Below, piece by piece: positions 1 to 9,241 of a DNA stretch of 64,000 bases; the first letter of the stretch is position 1, and each line of letters opens with the position of its first letter. The translations under genes and the position numbers were made by a program. The notes beneath the pieces were generated by a model. The model was not told the DNA's origin. It did no database searches and saw only the letters and a list, made by a program, of their open reading frames with translations. Origin of the DNA: Shewanella benthica KT99 (GTDB lineage Bacteria > Pseudomonadota > Gammaproteobacteria > Enterobacterales > Shewanellaceae); contig NZ_ABIC01000003.1 of assembly GCF_000172075.1 (NCBI RefSeq), forward strand, positions 103,570 through 167,569, written 5' to 3'.

Positions 1-1860
1 TGAAAGCACCTCGGCCCACTTGTAGCTGTAGTATCCTGCCGCATAACCACCGGCGAAGATATGCGCGAAGCTGTGCTGGAAGCGATTAAAGTCGACGGCT
101 TTGACCACGGCAACTTGTCTACGCACTTCATCCAGTTTGGCTTGAATCTTAGCCCCTTGCTCAGAGCTATATTCCAGGTGCAGTCTAAAATCGAATAGCG
201 AGAGCTCGAGTTGACGCAGCATCACCATGCCCGATTGGAAGTTCTTCGCCGCTAACATCTTGTCTAACATGGCTTTCGGTAATGGCTCACCGGTTTCATG
301 ATGTCCGGATATCTCGGCTAACGCCTCCGCCTCAAAACACCAGTTTTCCATAAACTGACTAGGCAGTTCTACCGCATCCCAAGGCACACCATTGATACCA
401 GAAACGCCGGCAACATCTATCTTGGTGAGCATATGGTGAATACCATGACCGAACTCATGAAACAGGGTGGTTACCTCATCGTGAGTAAACAAGGCAGGCT
501 TGCCGTCCACTGGAGCGTTAAAGTTACAGGTCAGATAAGCCACAGGATCTTGCAAACCATTAGGGGTCTGACGACGGCCACGACAATCGTCCATCCAGGC
601 ACCGCCACGCTTACCTTCACGGGCATAAAGGTCTAGATAGAAGCTACCTCTATGTACACCGTCACTATCGCTAATATGGAAGAAGCGCACATCCTTATGC
701 CAGCTATCGAACTCTTGCTGCTCCTTAACACTGAGGCCAAATAGACGAGACACGGTATAGAACAGACCCGAAAGCACCTTGTCTTCGGGGAAATATGGGC
801 GTAGTAACTCTTGAGAGATCTCGTATCTGTGATGCTTCAGCTTCTCGGCATAGAAGCTTAGGTCCCAGGGCTGGAGCTCACTTACATCGAACTCTTGCTG
901 AGCAAATTCAGTCAACTCCTCCAGCTCGGTTTTGCCTTGATCTTGAGAGCGGCTCGCAAGTTCATTAAGAAATTCCAGCACTTGCTCAGGCGTTTCGGCC
1001 ATTTTAGTGGCCAACGACTTATGCGCGAAGCTCTCGAAGCCGAGTAACTGGGCTAGCTCGTGGCGCAGAGCGACTATCTCATCCATCAAGGGGCCGTTAT
1101 CATATTCACCGGCGAAGGGGCCTTGATCGGATGCACGAGTCACAAAGGCGCGATAGCACTCTTCACGTAAGTCACGATTATCACTGTAAGTCATCACGGG
1201 TAGATAGGATGGAATATCTAAGGTAAATAGCCAGCCTTCTAGCTCCTTGGCTTTAGCCATGGCTTTGGCTGCGGCAATCGCAGACTCGGGAAGACCGGCT
1301 AAGTCGCCCTCATCTGTGATCAGCTTACTCCAGGCCTGGGTGGCATCGAGCAGCTGATTCGAAAAGCGACTAGTCAGCTCAGACATACGCTTGACCAGCT
1401 CACCATATCTGAGTTTGTCTTCATCGCTGAGGCCGATACCTGACAGCTCGAAGTCACGCAAACTGTGTTCGATAACTTGTTTCTTGGCCTGGCTCATCTG
1501 TTCGAATTCACTCGAAGCTCTCAATGACTTGTAGGCTTCATAGAGTGGCTGATGCTGACCGACAAAGGTGCCGTATTCAGACAGCAGAGGCAGACAGGCA
1601 TCATGGGCCTCGCGCCACTCTTCACTACTGACAACAGAATTCATGTGAGACACTGGTGACCAGATCTTGCCTAGCTCATCGTCCACCTCTTCTAGAGGGG
1701 CCACTAAATTATCCCAGCTAAAGGGAGCCGACTGGGCTAGCACTAGATCTATTTCACTGCGGCAGTTGGCGATACCTTGCTCTACAGCCACCTGAATATG
1801 TTCAGGTTTAATCTTCGAAAATAGGGGTAACTTGGTGCTGGTAAGCAAAGGGTTGCTCAT
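1..1860 (-). CDS. prlC: Oligopeptidase A (M3 metallopeptidase), 3' end outside window
   Basis: Cytoplasmic zinc peptidase that degrades short peptides, including cleaved signal peptides. The reading frame is open from the ATG at 1858-1860 to the window edge, giving 620 residues; the family has about 680, so roughly the last 60 are missing. The zinc-binding motif HEFGH lies at residues 468-472 (bases 445-459), followed by GIHH, as in the M3 family. The N-terminus (MSNPLLTS) and the whole helical N-domain agree with OpdA/PrlC. It is divergent from the outer-membrane protein gene at 2130. The assignment is firm; only the C-terminus cannot be checked. Confidence 0.95.
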   Translation of the reverse strand, partial: MSNPLLTSTKLPLFSKIKPEHIQVAVEQGIANCRSEIDLVLAQSAPFSWDNLVAPLEEVDDELGKIWSPVSHMNSVVSSEEWREAHDACLPLLSEYGTFVGQHQPLYEAYKSLRASSEFEQMSQAKKQVIEHSLRDFELSGIGLSDEDKLRYGELVKRMSELTSRFSNQLLDATQAWSKLITDEGDLAGLPESAIAAAKAMAKAKELEGWLFTLDIPSYLPVMTYSDNRDLREECYRAFVTRASDQGPFAGEYDNGPLMDEIVALRHELAQLLGFESFAHKSLATKMAETPEQVLEFLNELASRSQDQGKTELEELTEFAQQEFDVSELQPWDLSFYAEKLKHHRYEISQELLRPYFPEDKVLSGLFYTVSRLFGLSVKEQQEFDSWHKDVRFFHISDSDGVHRGSFYLDLYAREGKRGGAWMDDCRGRRQTPNGLQDPVAYLTCNFNAPVDGKPALFTHDEVTTLFHEFGHGIHHMLTKIDVAGVSGINGVPWDAVELPSQFMENWCFEAEALAEISGHHETGEPLPKAMLDKMLAAKNFQSGMVMLRQLELSLFDFRLHLEYSSEQGAKIQAKLDEVRRQVAVVKAVDFNRFQHSFAHIFAGGYAAGYYSYKWAEVLS

Positions 1861-1982
1861 ATTTATTCCTCAGCAAATTAACGAGTATGTCTAAGAGATA
1901 TGGGCGAAGAGAGTCATATTCAAGCAGGATCGCTAAATTCCGGTATAAAGTGCTTACCTAGCAGACGCAACCCGAGGAAACA

Positions 1983-1996
1983 TTGATCAGGTTCAA
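1983..1996. promoter_or_regulatory. Possible FNR/EtrA-type site
   Basis: The sequence TTGATCAGGTTCAA matches the FNR-type dyad TTGAT-N4-ATCAA with one mismatch. It sits in the divergent space between prlC and the beta-barrel gene at 2130, about 130 bases before the latter. Such sites occur by chance, so this is only a candidate for oxygen-responsive control. Confidence 0.25.
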
Positions 1997-2129
1997 AATA
2001 TTGATTTACTCATCACTTACACTTTGGCTATTGATAACCCGCCCACAAATGAAACACGTTCTCATTTACATTTAAAAGGTAAGGAATATCATCCTCCCAT
2101 AAACACACTTCGCCTAAATCAGTTGAATT

Positions 2130-2906
2130 ATGCACAAGATTATTACGTTACCGCTCGTTGCCATTCTGGTCATGGCAACTTTGTCCGCCCATGCAGATAA
2201 TATTTCCAGCTTAGATGACTCGCATCACATCAATAGACTACCAGCAAACAAACAGGCTGAAACTCAGTTAGTTGTAGACTTAGGCTGGGACTCTAAATAC
2301 GTATCTGAAGGCCGTGATAATCTCGACGGCGGTGGTATAACTTGGGGCACTATTGCCGTTCAGCATGGTAATCTAAACATCTATGCAACCGGCGGACGCG
2401 CCGATAGCCAAGACTACAGCGAGTGGAACTTTGGCCTAGAGTACACCATGTCACTTGCAGACACCGTCGAGGTCAGCTTAGGTTACCAAAGACTCGAATT
2501 TTATGGTGATGAGCGCTGCAGTGATAATGAGTTGTTCGCCAGCTTAGCTTACCAGGCGCAAACCTGGTTAATCCCCAGCCTAAGCTATACTTACTCTACC
2601 GAGGCTGGCGGCTATTTCATCGAGGCAAGCATACATAGCCCTTGGCAATTGAGCCAAGGTCTTACCGTTACTCCCTACATTACTCAGGCATTCGACTTCC
2701 AATATGTCACCGAAGAACATCAGGGGGTTAACCATTTTCAATTCGGTGTAGAGGCCGAATTTCTCATTAGTGAACGACTCGCCCTATCGGGCCATTTCAG
2801 CCACACCTTAGCCCAGCAAGATATCAAACTAGAGGCCAGAGCCGAAGGTAATGAGGCCAGCCTAGATCAGACCTATGCAGGCATTCATCTGACTTGGAAT
2901 TTCTAA
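2130..2906 (+). CDS. Putative outer-membrane beta-barrel protein (TIGR02001-like)
   Basis: The 258-residue product starts with a clear Sec signal peptide; cleavage is expected after the AHA at residues 20-22. The mature part is a run of alternating amphipathic strands (for example LGWDSKYVSEGRDN near residue 51) and ends in HLTWNF, an aromatic C-terminal residue typical of outer-membrane barrels. The SKYVSEGRD segment recalls the TIGR02001 family of uncharacterised Proteobacterial barrels. No enzymatic motif is visible. It is a monocistronic gene, divergent from prlC, with no obvious functional link to its neighbours. Substrate or role is unknown. Confidence 0.6.
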   Translation: MHKIITLPLVAILVMATLSAHADNISSLDDSHHINRLPANKQAETQLVVDLGWDSKYVSEGRDNLDGGGITWGTIAVQHGNLNIYATGGRADSQDYSEWNFGLEYTMSLADTVEVSLGYQRLEFYGDERCSDNELFASLAYQAQTWLIPSLSYTYSTEAGGYFIEASIHSPWQLSQGLTVTPYITQAFDFQYVTEEHQGVNHFQFGVEAEFLISERLALSGHFSHTLAQQDIKLEARAEGNEASLDQTYAGIHLTWNF

Positions 2907-3108
2907 GCTGAATACGGTGAAGCAAAACTGAGTAGAGATAAACTTGGTTAAACCTCTCTTTATCGTCTAAATTTAGCCTTAACTTATGGTTAAAAGCGAA
3001 TGGTGAGCCATCATCTCAGCCAATCTGCACTGATGGCAGGGAACGCCGTTCGCCTAATCTATATTTGCAGAATATAGACTCGAAGTGAGTAATACAGAGG
3101 AACAGGGA

Positions 3109-3648
3109 ATGTCACTCTTCAATATCCACAAACACGTTGCGCGTCAGCATTGGTTAGTCAAGCCTATAGGGTTACTGCTGATCTTGTTAGTTAACTCTCC
3201 TTGCCAAGCTAACGACAGCACCTTACTCACCAATGCCGATGCACCTCCTCTGGGCATAGGTGTTGCCTTAGACAGTGAAGGTAAACCGATTGCCATGCCC
3301 ACCACGGGAAGTGCCCTCGAGTATCAGCCGCCACAGCTCCACACCTCTAAAAAAAGCAAGAGAAAAAAAAGCAAACCCACTAAACGTGGCCATAAAAAAA
3401 GTGCCAACACCCGGTCAAGAAAGCAGAAGTTGGCCAGTAGAGCCCATGTCGCCAACGTTCCAGGTTGTCGCTGGCTCGACAAGCGCATGGATAAATTAGA
3501 GCGAAGCCTGTCTTACGCAGGCAATCAAACAAACTATGGTTTTCATCGAGACGAATTAAAAATAAGACATAGGGAGTGGCTGTGCATGAAGTGTGGTGCA
3601 GAGGGGCCAAACCAGAGAGAGCATGACTCTTGCCAGTATCGGCGTTAA
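3109..3648 (+). CDS. Secreted Lys-rich, Cys-containing hypothetical protein
   Basis: About 179 residues from ATG 3109, which is preceded by a GAGG stretch; a GTG at 3085 in the same frame is an alternative start. An N-terminal hydrophobic segment ([16 protein letters not shown]) looks like a signal peptide. A strongly basic linker rich in KKSK/KKSKP follows (about residues 85-115), then a C-terminal domain with four cysteines, including CMKCG and CQYRR, that could bind a metal or form disulfides. I do not recognise a family. It lies 140 bases upstream of gor on the same strand and may share its transcript. Confidence 0.55.
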   Translation: MSLFNIHKHVARQHWLVKPIGLLLILLVNSPCQANDSTLLTNADAPPLGIGVALDSEGKPIAMPTTGSALEYQPPQLHTSKKSKRKKSKPTKRGHKKSANTRSRKQKLASRAHVANVPGCRWLDKRMDKLERSLSYAGNQTNYGFHRDELKIRHREWLCMKCGAEGPNQREHDSCQYRR

Positions 3649-3788
3649 CTGCAACTGCCTATCTTATAATATTGCAATTTTTTCTCTGTATTTCGGGTCT
3701 GCAGACAGCACTGGTTCAAGACATAAATTCCCTCTACAATGAGGCATGCTTTTTTCGAGCAACCTTTAAAGACTTTTTGGAGATAAAG

Positions 3789-5144
3789 ATGGCCCAACAT
3801 TTTGACTATATCTGCCTTGGCGCAGGTAGTGGTGGTATAGCATCGGCGAATCGTGCGGCTATGCGCGGCGCTAAAGTACTTCTTATCGAGGCTAAAGCCC
3901 TCGGCGGAACCTGTGTCAATGTGGGCTGTGTACCGAAGAAAGTGATGTGGTATGGCGCACAAGTCGCCGAAGCACTGCATCTGTACGCCAAAGATTATGG
4001 CTTCGATGTCACGGTAAATAAGTTTGACTGGAGCACCTTAGTCGACAGCCGTGAGGCCTATATCGATCGCATCCACGGCGCCTATGACCGCGGCCTGGCA
4101 AGCAACAAGGTCACCTTAGTCCGTGGCTATGGTCGCTTCGTCGATCAGCACACCATCGAAGTCGATGGCGAGCATTACACTGCCGATAATATTCTTATCG
4201 CCACGGGTGGCTCACCAACAATCCCCAATATTCCCGGCGCTGAACACGGTATCGATTCCGATGGTTTCTTCGCGCTCAGAGAGCAACCTAAGCGTGTCGC
4301 CGTTATCGGCGCCGGTTATATCGCCGTCGAACTAGCCGGTGTACTGCATTCTTTAGGCAGCGAGACTCATCTATTCGTGCGTAAACACGCGCCACTGCGT
4401 AGCTTCGACCCTATGCTAAGCGAAGCTTTGATGGAGTCTATGGCTACAAATGGCCCTAGCCTGCACATCAATAGCACACCGCAAGCGGTAGAGAAAAATA
4501 CCGATGGCAGCCTGACCCTTAAGCTTGAAAATGGTGAGAGCTATGAAATTGATACTCTAATCTGGGCTATTGGTCGCAAGCCTTCTACCGCTAATATAGG
4601 TCTTGAAAACACTCAAGTTAAGCTTAACGATAAAGGCTATGTCATCGTCGACGAGCAGCAAAATACTACCAACCCGGGGATTTACTGTGTCGGTGATATC
4701 ATCCAAGGTGGCGTCGAACTGACTCCGGTTGCCGTTAAGGCTGGTCGTTTATTATCTGAGCGTCTGTTCAATGGCATGACCGATGCCAAGATGGATTATA
4801 AGCTGATCCCGACTGTCGTATTCAGTCATCCGGCGATTGGTACCATGGGGCTCAGCGAGCCTGAAGCCATTGCCGAGTATGGCGAAGACAATGTCACCGT
4901 CTATGTCTCAGGCTTCACCTCCATGTACACGGCAATCACAGCTCATCGTCAAGCCTGTAAGATGAAGCTGGTCTGTGCCGGACCGGATGAGAAAGTTGTT
5001 GGTATACATGGCCTAGGCTACGGCATGGATGAAATCCTGCAGGGCTTCGGTGTCGCCATGAAGATGGGCGCGACCAAGAAAGACTTCGATGCCGTTGTGG
5101 CTATCCACCCAACTGGCGCGGAAGAATTCGTTACGCTGAAATAG
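3789..5144 (+). CDS. gor: Glutathione reductase
   Basis: NADPH-dependent FAD enzyme that reduces glutathione disulfide in the cytoplasm. The start ATG 3789 ([13 protein letters not shown]) is preceded by TTGGAGATAAAG and gives 451 residues, the usual length; the frame is open further upstream but the extra 53 residues are not part of the family. Visible are the FAD-binding GAGSGG at residues 11-16, the redox-active CVNVGC (C42, C47), the second dinucleotide fold around [13 protein letters not shown], and the C-terminal HPTGAEE with the catalytic His (about residue 440) supplied to the partner subunit. A rho-independent terminator follows at once. Confidence 0.97.
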   Translation: MAQHFDYICLGAGSGGIASANRAAMRGAKVLLIEAKALGGTCVNVGCVPKKVMWYGAQVAEALHLYAKDYGFDVTVNKFDWSTLVDSREAYIDRIHGAYDRGLASNKVTLVRGYGRFVDQHTIEVDGEHYTADNILIATGGSPTIPNIPGAEHGIDSDGFFALREQPKRVAVIGAGYIAVELAGVLHSLGSETHLFVRKHAPLRSFDPMLSEALMESMATNGPSLHINSTPQAVEKNTDGSLTLKLENGESYEIDTLIWAIGRKPSTANIGLENTQVKLNDKGYVIVDEQQNTTNPGIYCVGDIIQGGVELTPVAVKAGRLLSERLFNGMTDAKMDYKLIPTVVFSHPAIGTMGLSEPEAIAEYGEDNVTVYVSGFTSMYTAITAHRQACKMKLVCAGPDEKVVGIHGLGYGMDEILQGFGVAMKMGATKKDFDAVVAIHPTGAEEFVTLK

Positions 5145-5160
5145 TTATCATCTGCTTTTA

Positions 5161-5190
5161 TGGCGCTGAATGACTCAGCGCCATATTTTT
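5161..5190 (+). terminator. Rho-independent terminator of gor
   Basis: A perfect 9-bp stem TGGCGCTGA / TCAGCGCCA with a 5-base loop (ATGAC) is followed by TATTTTT. It starts 17 bases after the gor stop codon. Confidence 0.9.
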
Positions 5191-5579
5191 CATCCTTACT
5201 ATGGCTGGCACCGTTAATCACTTTAGTATTTTTGATGCTAATAGATAGTGCTGGCTAAAATAAAGTTACACTCTAATCCTCACCTCAAATAGATCGAACT
5301 CTCGATCTGCTATTCACATAATAAAGAGTCTATTAAAGGTAGCACCTTGAGCAAGTTAGGGCTTGTTCAGCACTTGGGATAAGGACGCGGCTGCGCGCGG
5401 CCTATCCTTATTCATTAGAATTCCTTATCATCTCATATAAAAATGGTTTTACTTTAGCCACATACGTAGGATCTTAAGCAAAAACTCAATATCTACATGA
5501 TTAACCAATGTTATTTAATAAAAATTGGAAGTTGTACTCATCTCATGATCAAATAGTAAGTGCGAACCACTAATCAAAA
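5191..5579. other. Intergenic region before the IS4-type remnant
   Basis: No gene is supported here. It contains a GC-rich hairpin at 5379-5411 (outer arms ATAAGGA / TCCTTAT) in otherwise AT-rich DNA. The left end of the insertion element that carries the broken transposase at 5580 probably lies in this stretch, but I cannot define a convincing terminal inverted repeat. Confidence 0.4.
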
Positions 5580-6862
5580 ATGAGAGAGCACAAGATGAAT
5601 TTTAACGCGATTCCTAGGCAACTGACAAATGTTCTTAACTCATGCAACATCACTCAATTAGCCAAACAGCGTCATTTCATGCAGCGGATGCGCAACATTT
5701 CACCCATGCAGTTGGTGCTGGCAATCCTCAATACTTTGGGAACCAGAACCAATATTAACCTTGCTGATATTCATAAGAATTTATGCAGCCAACATGACAT
5801 CGGGATCAACTATAAGCCCTTTCATAATAAACTAAAAAACCAGAGTTAACTCAACTACTTAGAACTCTTGCCGAACAAGCCGCTAACGAGTGGCTACTCG
5901 AGTTAGTGCATAGAGTATTACCGAGTGAATACCCCTTTAAGTCGATAGAGGCTCATGATGCTAGCTCCCTCAAATTGCACATTGGTTTAACTAAAGAGTT
6001 TCCCGGCCGATTCACCAAGACTCACCCGGCAGCCATGGAGTGACACGTGACCATGGATTTGATGTCTGGTCATTACAATTATCTGGGTATTTCTCCCGAT
6101 TCAGAAAGTGAGCGGCACTATAATCCCTTTGCTTATGAAATACAGGACACCTTGCTGCTCATGGACGCGGGTTACTTTAATATTGATTACTGCTATCAAG
6201 CAGACAAACACGGTGGTCATGTAATTATGCGAACCAATGGTAAAATTAATCCCGATATAAAAGCGGCTTTTGATAGCCAAGGACTTGCGATAGAAGGGTT
6301 AATCGGTAAAAAAATAAAGCAACTTAAATGGCATCGAGAGCAAATAATCGACCTCGATGTTCAGTGGAAAAGCAAGCCAGGAACTCATCGGTTAATCGCC
6401 TTCTGGGATAGAAATAAATCGGCGATTGGTTACCTCATCACCAACCTAAAGCGAGCACAATTCAGCGCTGATAAAGTAAGTAAATTATATGGGTTGCGCT
6501 GGCAAATAGAATTATTCTTCAATGAGTTAAAGTCATACAGCGGTTTAAAAACCTTCAATACTCGAGATAAAAGTATTGCCGAAAGTCTCGTGTGGGCGAG
6601 CATGCTTACCTTACTATTAAAGCGCTTTATCGCGAGGGCGAGCGGCCTAATACACCAAGTGACTATATCTACGCAAAAAGTCGCACGGTGTGCAAACGAT
6701 TGGCTGCCTGACATTTTAAAAGCACTGTTATCTGGACGTGAATACAGGATCAAAAAGACACTAAGGAAATGGTGCCGTTACTTCAGTGAGTATGCTTGCC
6801 GCGCTCATCCTAAAAGAGATAATCAGACGCTTTTTGTACAACTAACAGAAACTCATGTCTGA
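5580..6862 (+). pseudogene. IS4-family transposase, broken by a frameshift and a nonsense codon
   Basis: The N-terminal 90 residues (NFNAIPRQLTNVL..., PMQLVLAIL) end at a stop at 5847-5849. The family sequence resumes in another frame (LLRTLAEQAANEWLLELVHR, PGRFTKTHPAAME) up to a TGA at about 6041-6043, where related enzymes usually have Cys before HVTMDL. The rest continues from 6047 and contains the IS4 signature Y-x2-R-W-x-I-E-x6-K as YGLRWQIELFFNELK near 6490-6534. The element therefore carries two inactivating lesions and cannot make transposase. The termini are not defined. Confidence 0.85.
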
Positions 6863-6914
6863 GAATGTATAACCCCTCATATTTAAAGGGCTACAGCTCC
6901 TTAAGGACTAACAT

Positions 6915-7055
6915 ATGAGCTGGAAGTATAAGGATAATGTATTAACTAAAGAGGAGGGATTTACACCGCAGGCTGATATTAAGAAGTTAAATGATTGGTC
7001 ATTAGATCAAGGCAGCGTGCTGACTAAAACAAAATATGCATCGTTAGAATGGTAG
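6915..7055 (+). CDS. Short hypothetical ORF, possibly a gene fragment
   Basis: A 46-residue frame starting MSWKYKDNVLTKEEGF and ending YASLEW, following the broken transposase. AAGGA at 6902-6906 is a plausible ribosome-binding site 8 bases before ATG 6915. The stop abuts the point where the truncated integron cassette gene on the other strand loses its natural sequence, so this may be the 5' part of a gene cut by a deletion. I recognise no family and it may not be expressed. Confidence 0.3.
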   Translation: MSWKYKDNVLTKEEGFTPQADIKKLNDWSLDQGSVLTKTKYASLEW

Positions 7056-7179
7056 TACTGCGTCCCCAAAAAACAGCCTCACCGGAGAGCAGCAATAAAA
7101 TAGTGTAAATGAGTAGTAATAATGGTGCGATTAAACCCAACACAGCAATTTCTACTTTTTGATATTTAGCTAAATCCAT
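7024..7179 (-). CDS. Truncated integron-cassette membrane protein (fragment)
   Basis: Reading leftward from ATG 7179, the frame gives MDLAKYQKVEIAVLGLIAP followed by a strongly hydrophobic helix (LLLLIYTILLLLSG). After the GEAVFWGR at about 7061 it runs 10 residues into sequence that is coding on the other strand and stops, so its natural 3' end is missing. The start lies about 25 bases inside a presumed cassette boundary (G^TTATGT at 7209), the usual position for a cassette ORF. Function unknown; likely a non-functional remnant. Confidence 0.35.
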   Translation of the reverse strand: MDLAKYQKVEIAVLGLIAPLLLLIYTILLLLSGEAVFWGRSTTILTMHILF

Positions 7180-7202
7180 TTAATCCACAACACTTGAGAA
7201 AA

Positions 7203-7262
7203 ACATAACGTCTTAGTATTTATGCGTTGCGCTGTCTGCAGGGCATAAATCGCTTGTTGGAC
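7203..7262 (-). mobile_element. Candidate integron attC recombination site
   Basis: On the minus strand this 60-base site begins GTCCAAC (fits RYYYAAC exactly) and ends GTTATGT (fits GTTRRRY with one mismatch). The inside is an imperfect dyad with an 8-bp perfect stem ATTTATGC / GCATAAAT around a loop of about 17 bases. Its orientation agrees with a cassette array running leftward from the integrase fragment at 7492-7677. A stop-terminated short frame (ending SYSIKRTK) lies just upstream in the same orientation, as in a typical cassette. Confidence 0.5.
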
Positions 7263-7491
7263 TTGGCCGCAGCCCAATCTAAGTTATTTGGTACGCTTTA
7301 TGCTATAGGAATTTGCTTTTTCTGGGTAGTCGTTTTTTATATCGTTAGCAGTTAATTAATTGATATTGCTTGAGCTTCATCACAGCCATTTCGTTGCCAT
7401 TGTCATCTTTCTAGCTCTTTTATGCCGATACATGCCAACCTCCGGCTTCTAAAAACACTCTATCCCTCTCGTCGATATTAACACCAACAAG

Positions 7492-7677
7492 ATGTTGCTT
7501 TGCTACTGCCAGCAACGGCATCACCGTCACAATTTCATTAGGGTGGCAGTGAAGGGGCATAATGATCTGAATACCACCCAGATATACACTCATGTTTTAG
7601 GCCAACACTATGCGGGAACGCTTAAGACCATGAAGGAACGAGCTGCAAACACACTCACCAAGATTAAATTTTATTGA
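7492..7677 (+). pseudogene. 3' fragment of an integron-type tyrosine recombinase
   Basis: The 61-residue frame contains GHNDLNTTQIYTHVLGQHYAGT, presented here as GHNDLNTTQIY then THVLGQHYAGT: the conserved C-terminal His and the catalytic Tyr of tyrosine recombinases in a context closest to chromosomal integron integrases. The N-terminal part of the frame (CYCQQRHHRHNF) does not resemble the family, and the upstream arginine boxes are absent, so only about 25-50 residues of the original gene remain. Together with the attC-like site 230 bases to the left this marks a decayed integron. Confidence 0.6.
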
Positions 7678-7758
7678 ATCGATAACTAAAATTAATTGAA
7701 TTTATTGACACTAGCTCTCTGGCTATAATCATTATCCGTTTTACTTCAACTCGATCCT

Positions 7759-8715
7759 ATGGCAGCCGACAAACAAACTTTGCAGCAAAAATACCCCTTA
7801 ATTAAAAAGTATCTGCCTTTTTTCTTAATCGCATCCCTATGCCTGCTCCCCATTATCTCCTCGCCTATCGCCTTAATACTCGGTTTTACCTTAGCGAGTC
7901 TTGGTTTAGTGCCTGCCAACCTAGATATAGCCTCACTGACTAAGCGCTTACTGTCATATTCGATCATAGGCTTGGGATTCGGTATTCATCTGCAGACCGC
8001 AATATCTGCCACCTTAGACAATCTGCCGCTGATATTAGGCTCGATATTTTTTACTTTAGTGTTAGGTTACTTATTGACTAAGGCACTGGGATTCGATGCC
8101 AAGACGGGACTCTTGATATCGACTGGCACGGCTATCTGTGGCGGCAGTGCCATCGCAGCAGTAGCCCCAGCCATCAACGCCAAGAGTGAGCAATCGGCGA
8201 TTGCCTTAGCCACGGTGTTTATTCTTAACTCGGTCGCCCTATTCCTGTTTCCCGCACTGGGTCATCTGTTTGCCATGAGCCAATATGACTTTGGTGTATG
8301 GAGTGCAATAGCAATACACGATACATCCTCTGTGGTGGGAGCAGCCTCGGCCTATGGCGAAGAAGCCCTGACCACGGCAACGACCATCAAACTCGCTCGT
8401 GCATTGTGGATCATTCCAATCGCAATTATCAGCGCCCTACTGTTTGGCGGTGACAAGAAAAAAATAGCTATCCCCTATTTTATCGGCTGCTACTGCTTAG
8501 CCATCGCTATCGCTCACTGGTTTCCCCAGGGTCAAAGCGCCTATCAGGCCATTTTCGAGCTATCCAAGCGAGTATTGGTTCTGTGTCTGTTCTTGATAGG
8601 GGCGGGGATCACTGTGAGTAAGATGCGCGCCGCCGGGGCGAAGCCTTTGATGCTTGGGGTAACACTCTGGCTGTCTGTTGGCACAGGTTCGCTGCTGTAT
8701 ATTTTGTATGTTTAA
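7759..8715 (+). CDS. YeiH/UPF0324 family inner-membrane protein
   Basis: A 318-residue polytopic membrane protein with about nine to ten hydrophobic segments. The glycine-rich [16 protein letters not shown] (about residues 120-135) and [15 protein letters not shown] (about 183-197) are the conserved signatures of the YeiH family, annotated as putative sulfate exporters. Start ATG 7759 lies 30 bases after a TATAAT at 7724-7729; a TTGACA at 7705 is too close to it to be a normal -35. It follows the integron remnant and is not in an operon. Transport substrate is not shown by the sequence. Confidence 0.85.
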   Translation: MAADKQTLQQKYPLIKKYLPFFLIASLCLLPIISSPIALILGFTLASLGLVPANLDIASLTKRLLSYSIIGLGFGIHLQTAISATLDNLPLILGSIFFTLVLGYLLTKALGFDAKTGLLISTGTAICGGSAIAAVAPAINAKSEQSAIALATVFILNSVALFLFPALGHLFAMSQYDFGVWSAIAIHDTSSVVGAASAYGEEALTTATTIKLARALWIIPIAIISALLFGGDKKKIAIPYFIGCYCLAIAIAHWFPQGQSAYQAIFELSKRVLVLCLFLIGAGITVSKMRAAGAKPLMLGVTLWLSVGTGSLLYILYV

Positions 8716-8742
8716 AAGAAGGGCCTAGGACCTAGTTTCTTT
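8715..8742. terminator. Weak hairpin between convergent genes
   Basis: AAAGAA and TTCTTT arms flank an inner CTAG/CTAG pair. It lies between yeiH-like (+) and the small gene on the minus strand, so it may act as a weak terminator in both directions; there is no long T tract. Confidence 0.35.
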
Positions 8743-8753
8743 CAACTCTAATT

Positions 8754-8927
8754 TTATTTCCCACCGACAAGCTTAGACTGCTTCACCGGAGCGGGTTTAT
8801 ATCCGAGTACGAGCCATAACAAGCACGCGAAGGCGCCGAGATCGATTAGGGCTCTGATTAGGCCGCTGGTGAGCATTGAGGCGATAACGAAGACGGCACA
8901 AGATAAGATAATTAACCAGTGTTTCAC
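8754..8927 (-). CDS. Small inner-membrane protein, 57 residues
   Basis: Starts at GTG 8925-8927, preceded at 8 bases by GGAG (GGAGGCTAGAGA), a strong ribosome-binding site. The product has two hydrophobic segments (LIILSCAVFVIASML and ALIDLGAFACLLWLVLG) separated by TSGLIR, then a short basic tail ending in KLVGGK. The composition, the start signal and the stop in a sensible place support a real gene, although it is short. No family recognised. It is convergent with the YeiH-like gene. Confidence 0.55.
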   Translation of the reverse strand: MKHWLIILSCAVFVIASMLTSGLIRALIDLGAFACLLWLVLGYKPAPVKQSKLVGGK

Positions 8928-9241
8928 TCTCTAGCCTCCGACAGACATTGAATATGGGCTGGAGCTCAACGACTCTGGATATAGCCCTAATAACGCCACA
9001 AAGTGGCATAAATAGAAATGCGCAGCAGATCTATCTGGAGTGATCATTATTTATCAAATTGCGATTTAATCCCAAATACTCGTTTTTACTAACAAATAAC
9101 TAGATCGGCTAAGGCTGAATATAAATAACGATTGCAGGTAATATACGCTTCATGTTGTGCTCAGCAGATAGTTAACTCCGAATGATACCTGTGATGTAAC
9201 AGGCAGATCAAAAAGAGCCTAATTTTAAAGAGAGGCAGAGA
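8928..9241. other. Intergenic region, nothing recognised
   Basis: AT-rich spacer between the small membrane-protein gene and the 3' end of the HD-GYP gene, both on the minus strand. No hairpin with T tract or conserved element was found. Confidence 0.4.

Noticed and set aside
3630..3788. N-terminal extension of glutathione reductase
   Set aside because: The extra 53 residues are not found in the family; ATG 3789 has a good ribosome-binding site and gives the normal length.
5379..5411. GC-rich hairpin taken at first for a terminator or IS end
   Set aside because: No T tract follows, and no matching inverted copy was found on the right side of the transposase remnant.
8797..9009. 70-residue frame on the minus strand over the small membrane-protein gene
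   Set aside because: Rich in Arg with no domain; the alternative frame at 8754-8927 has a strong ribosome-binding site and a sensible membrane protein.
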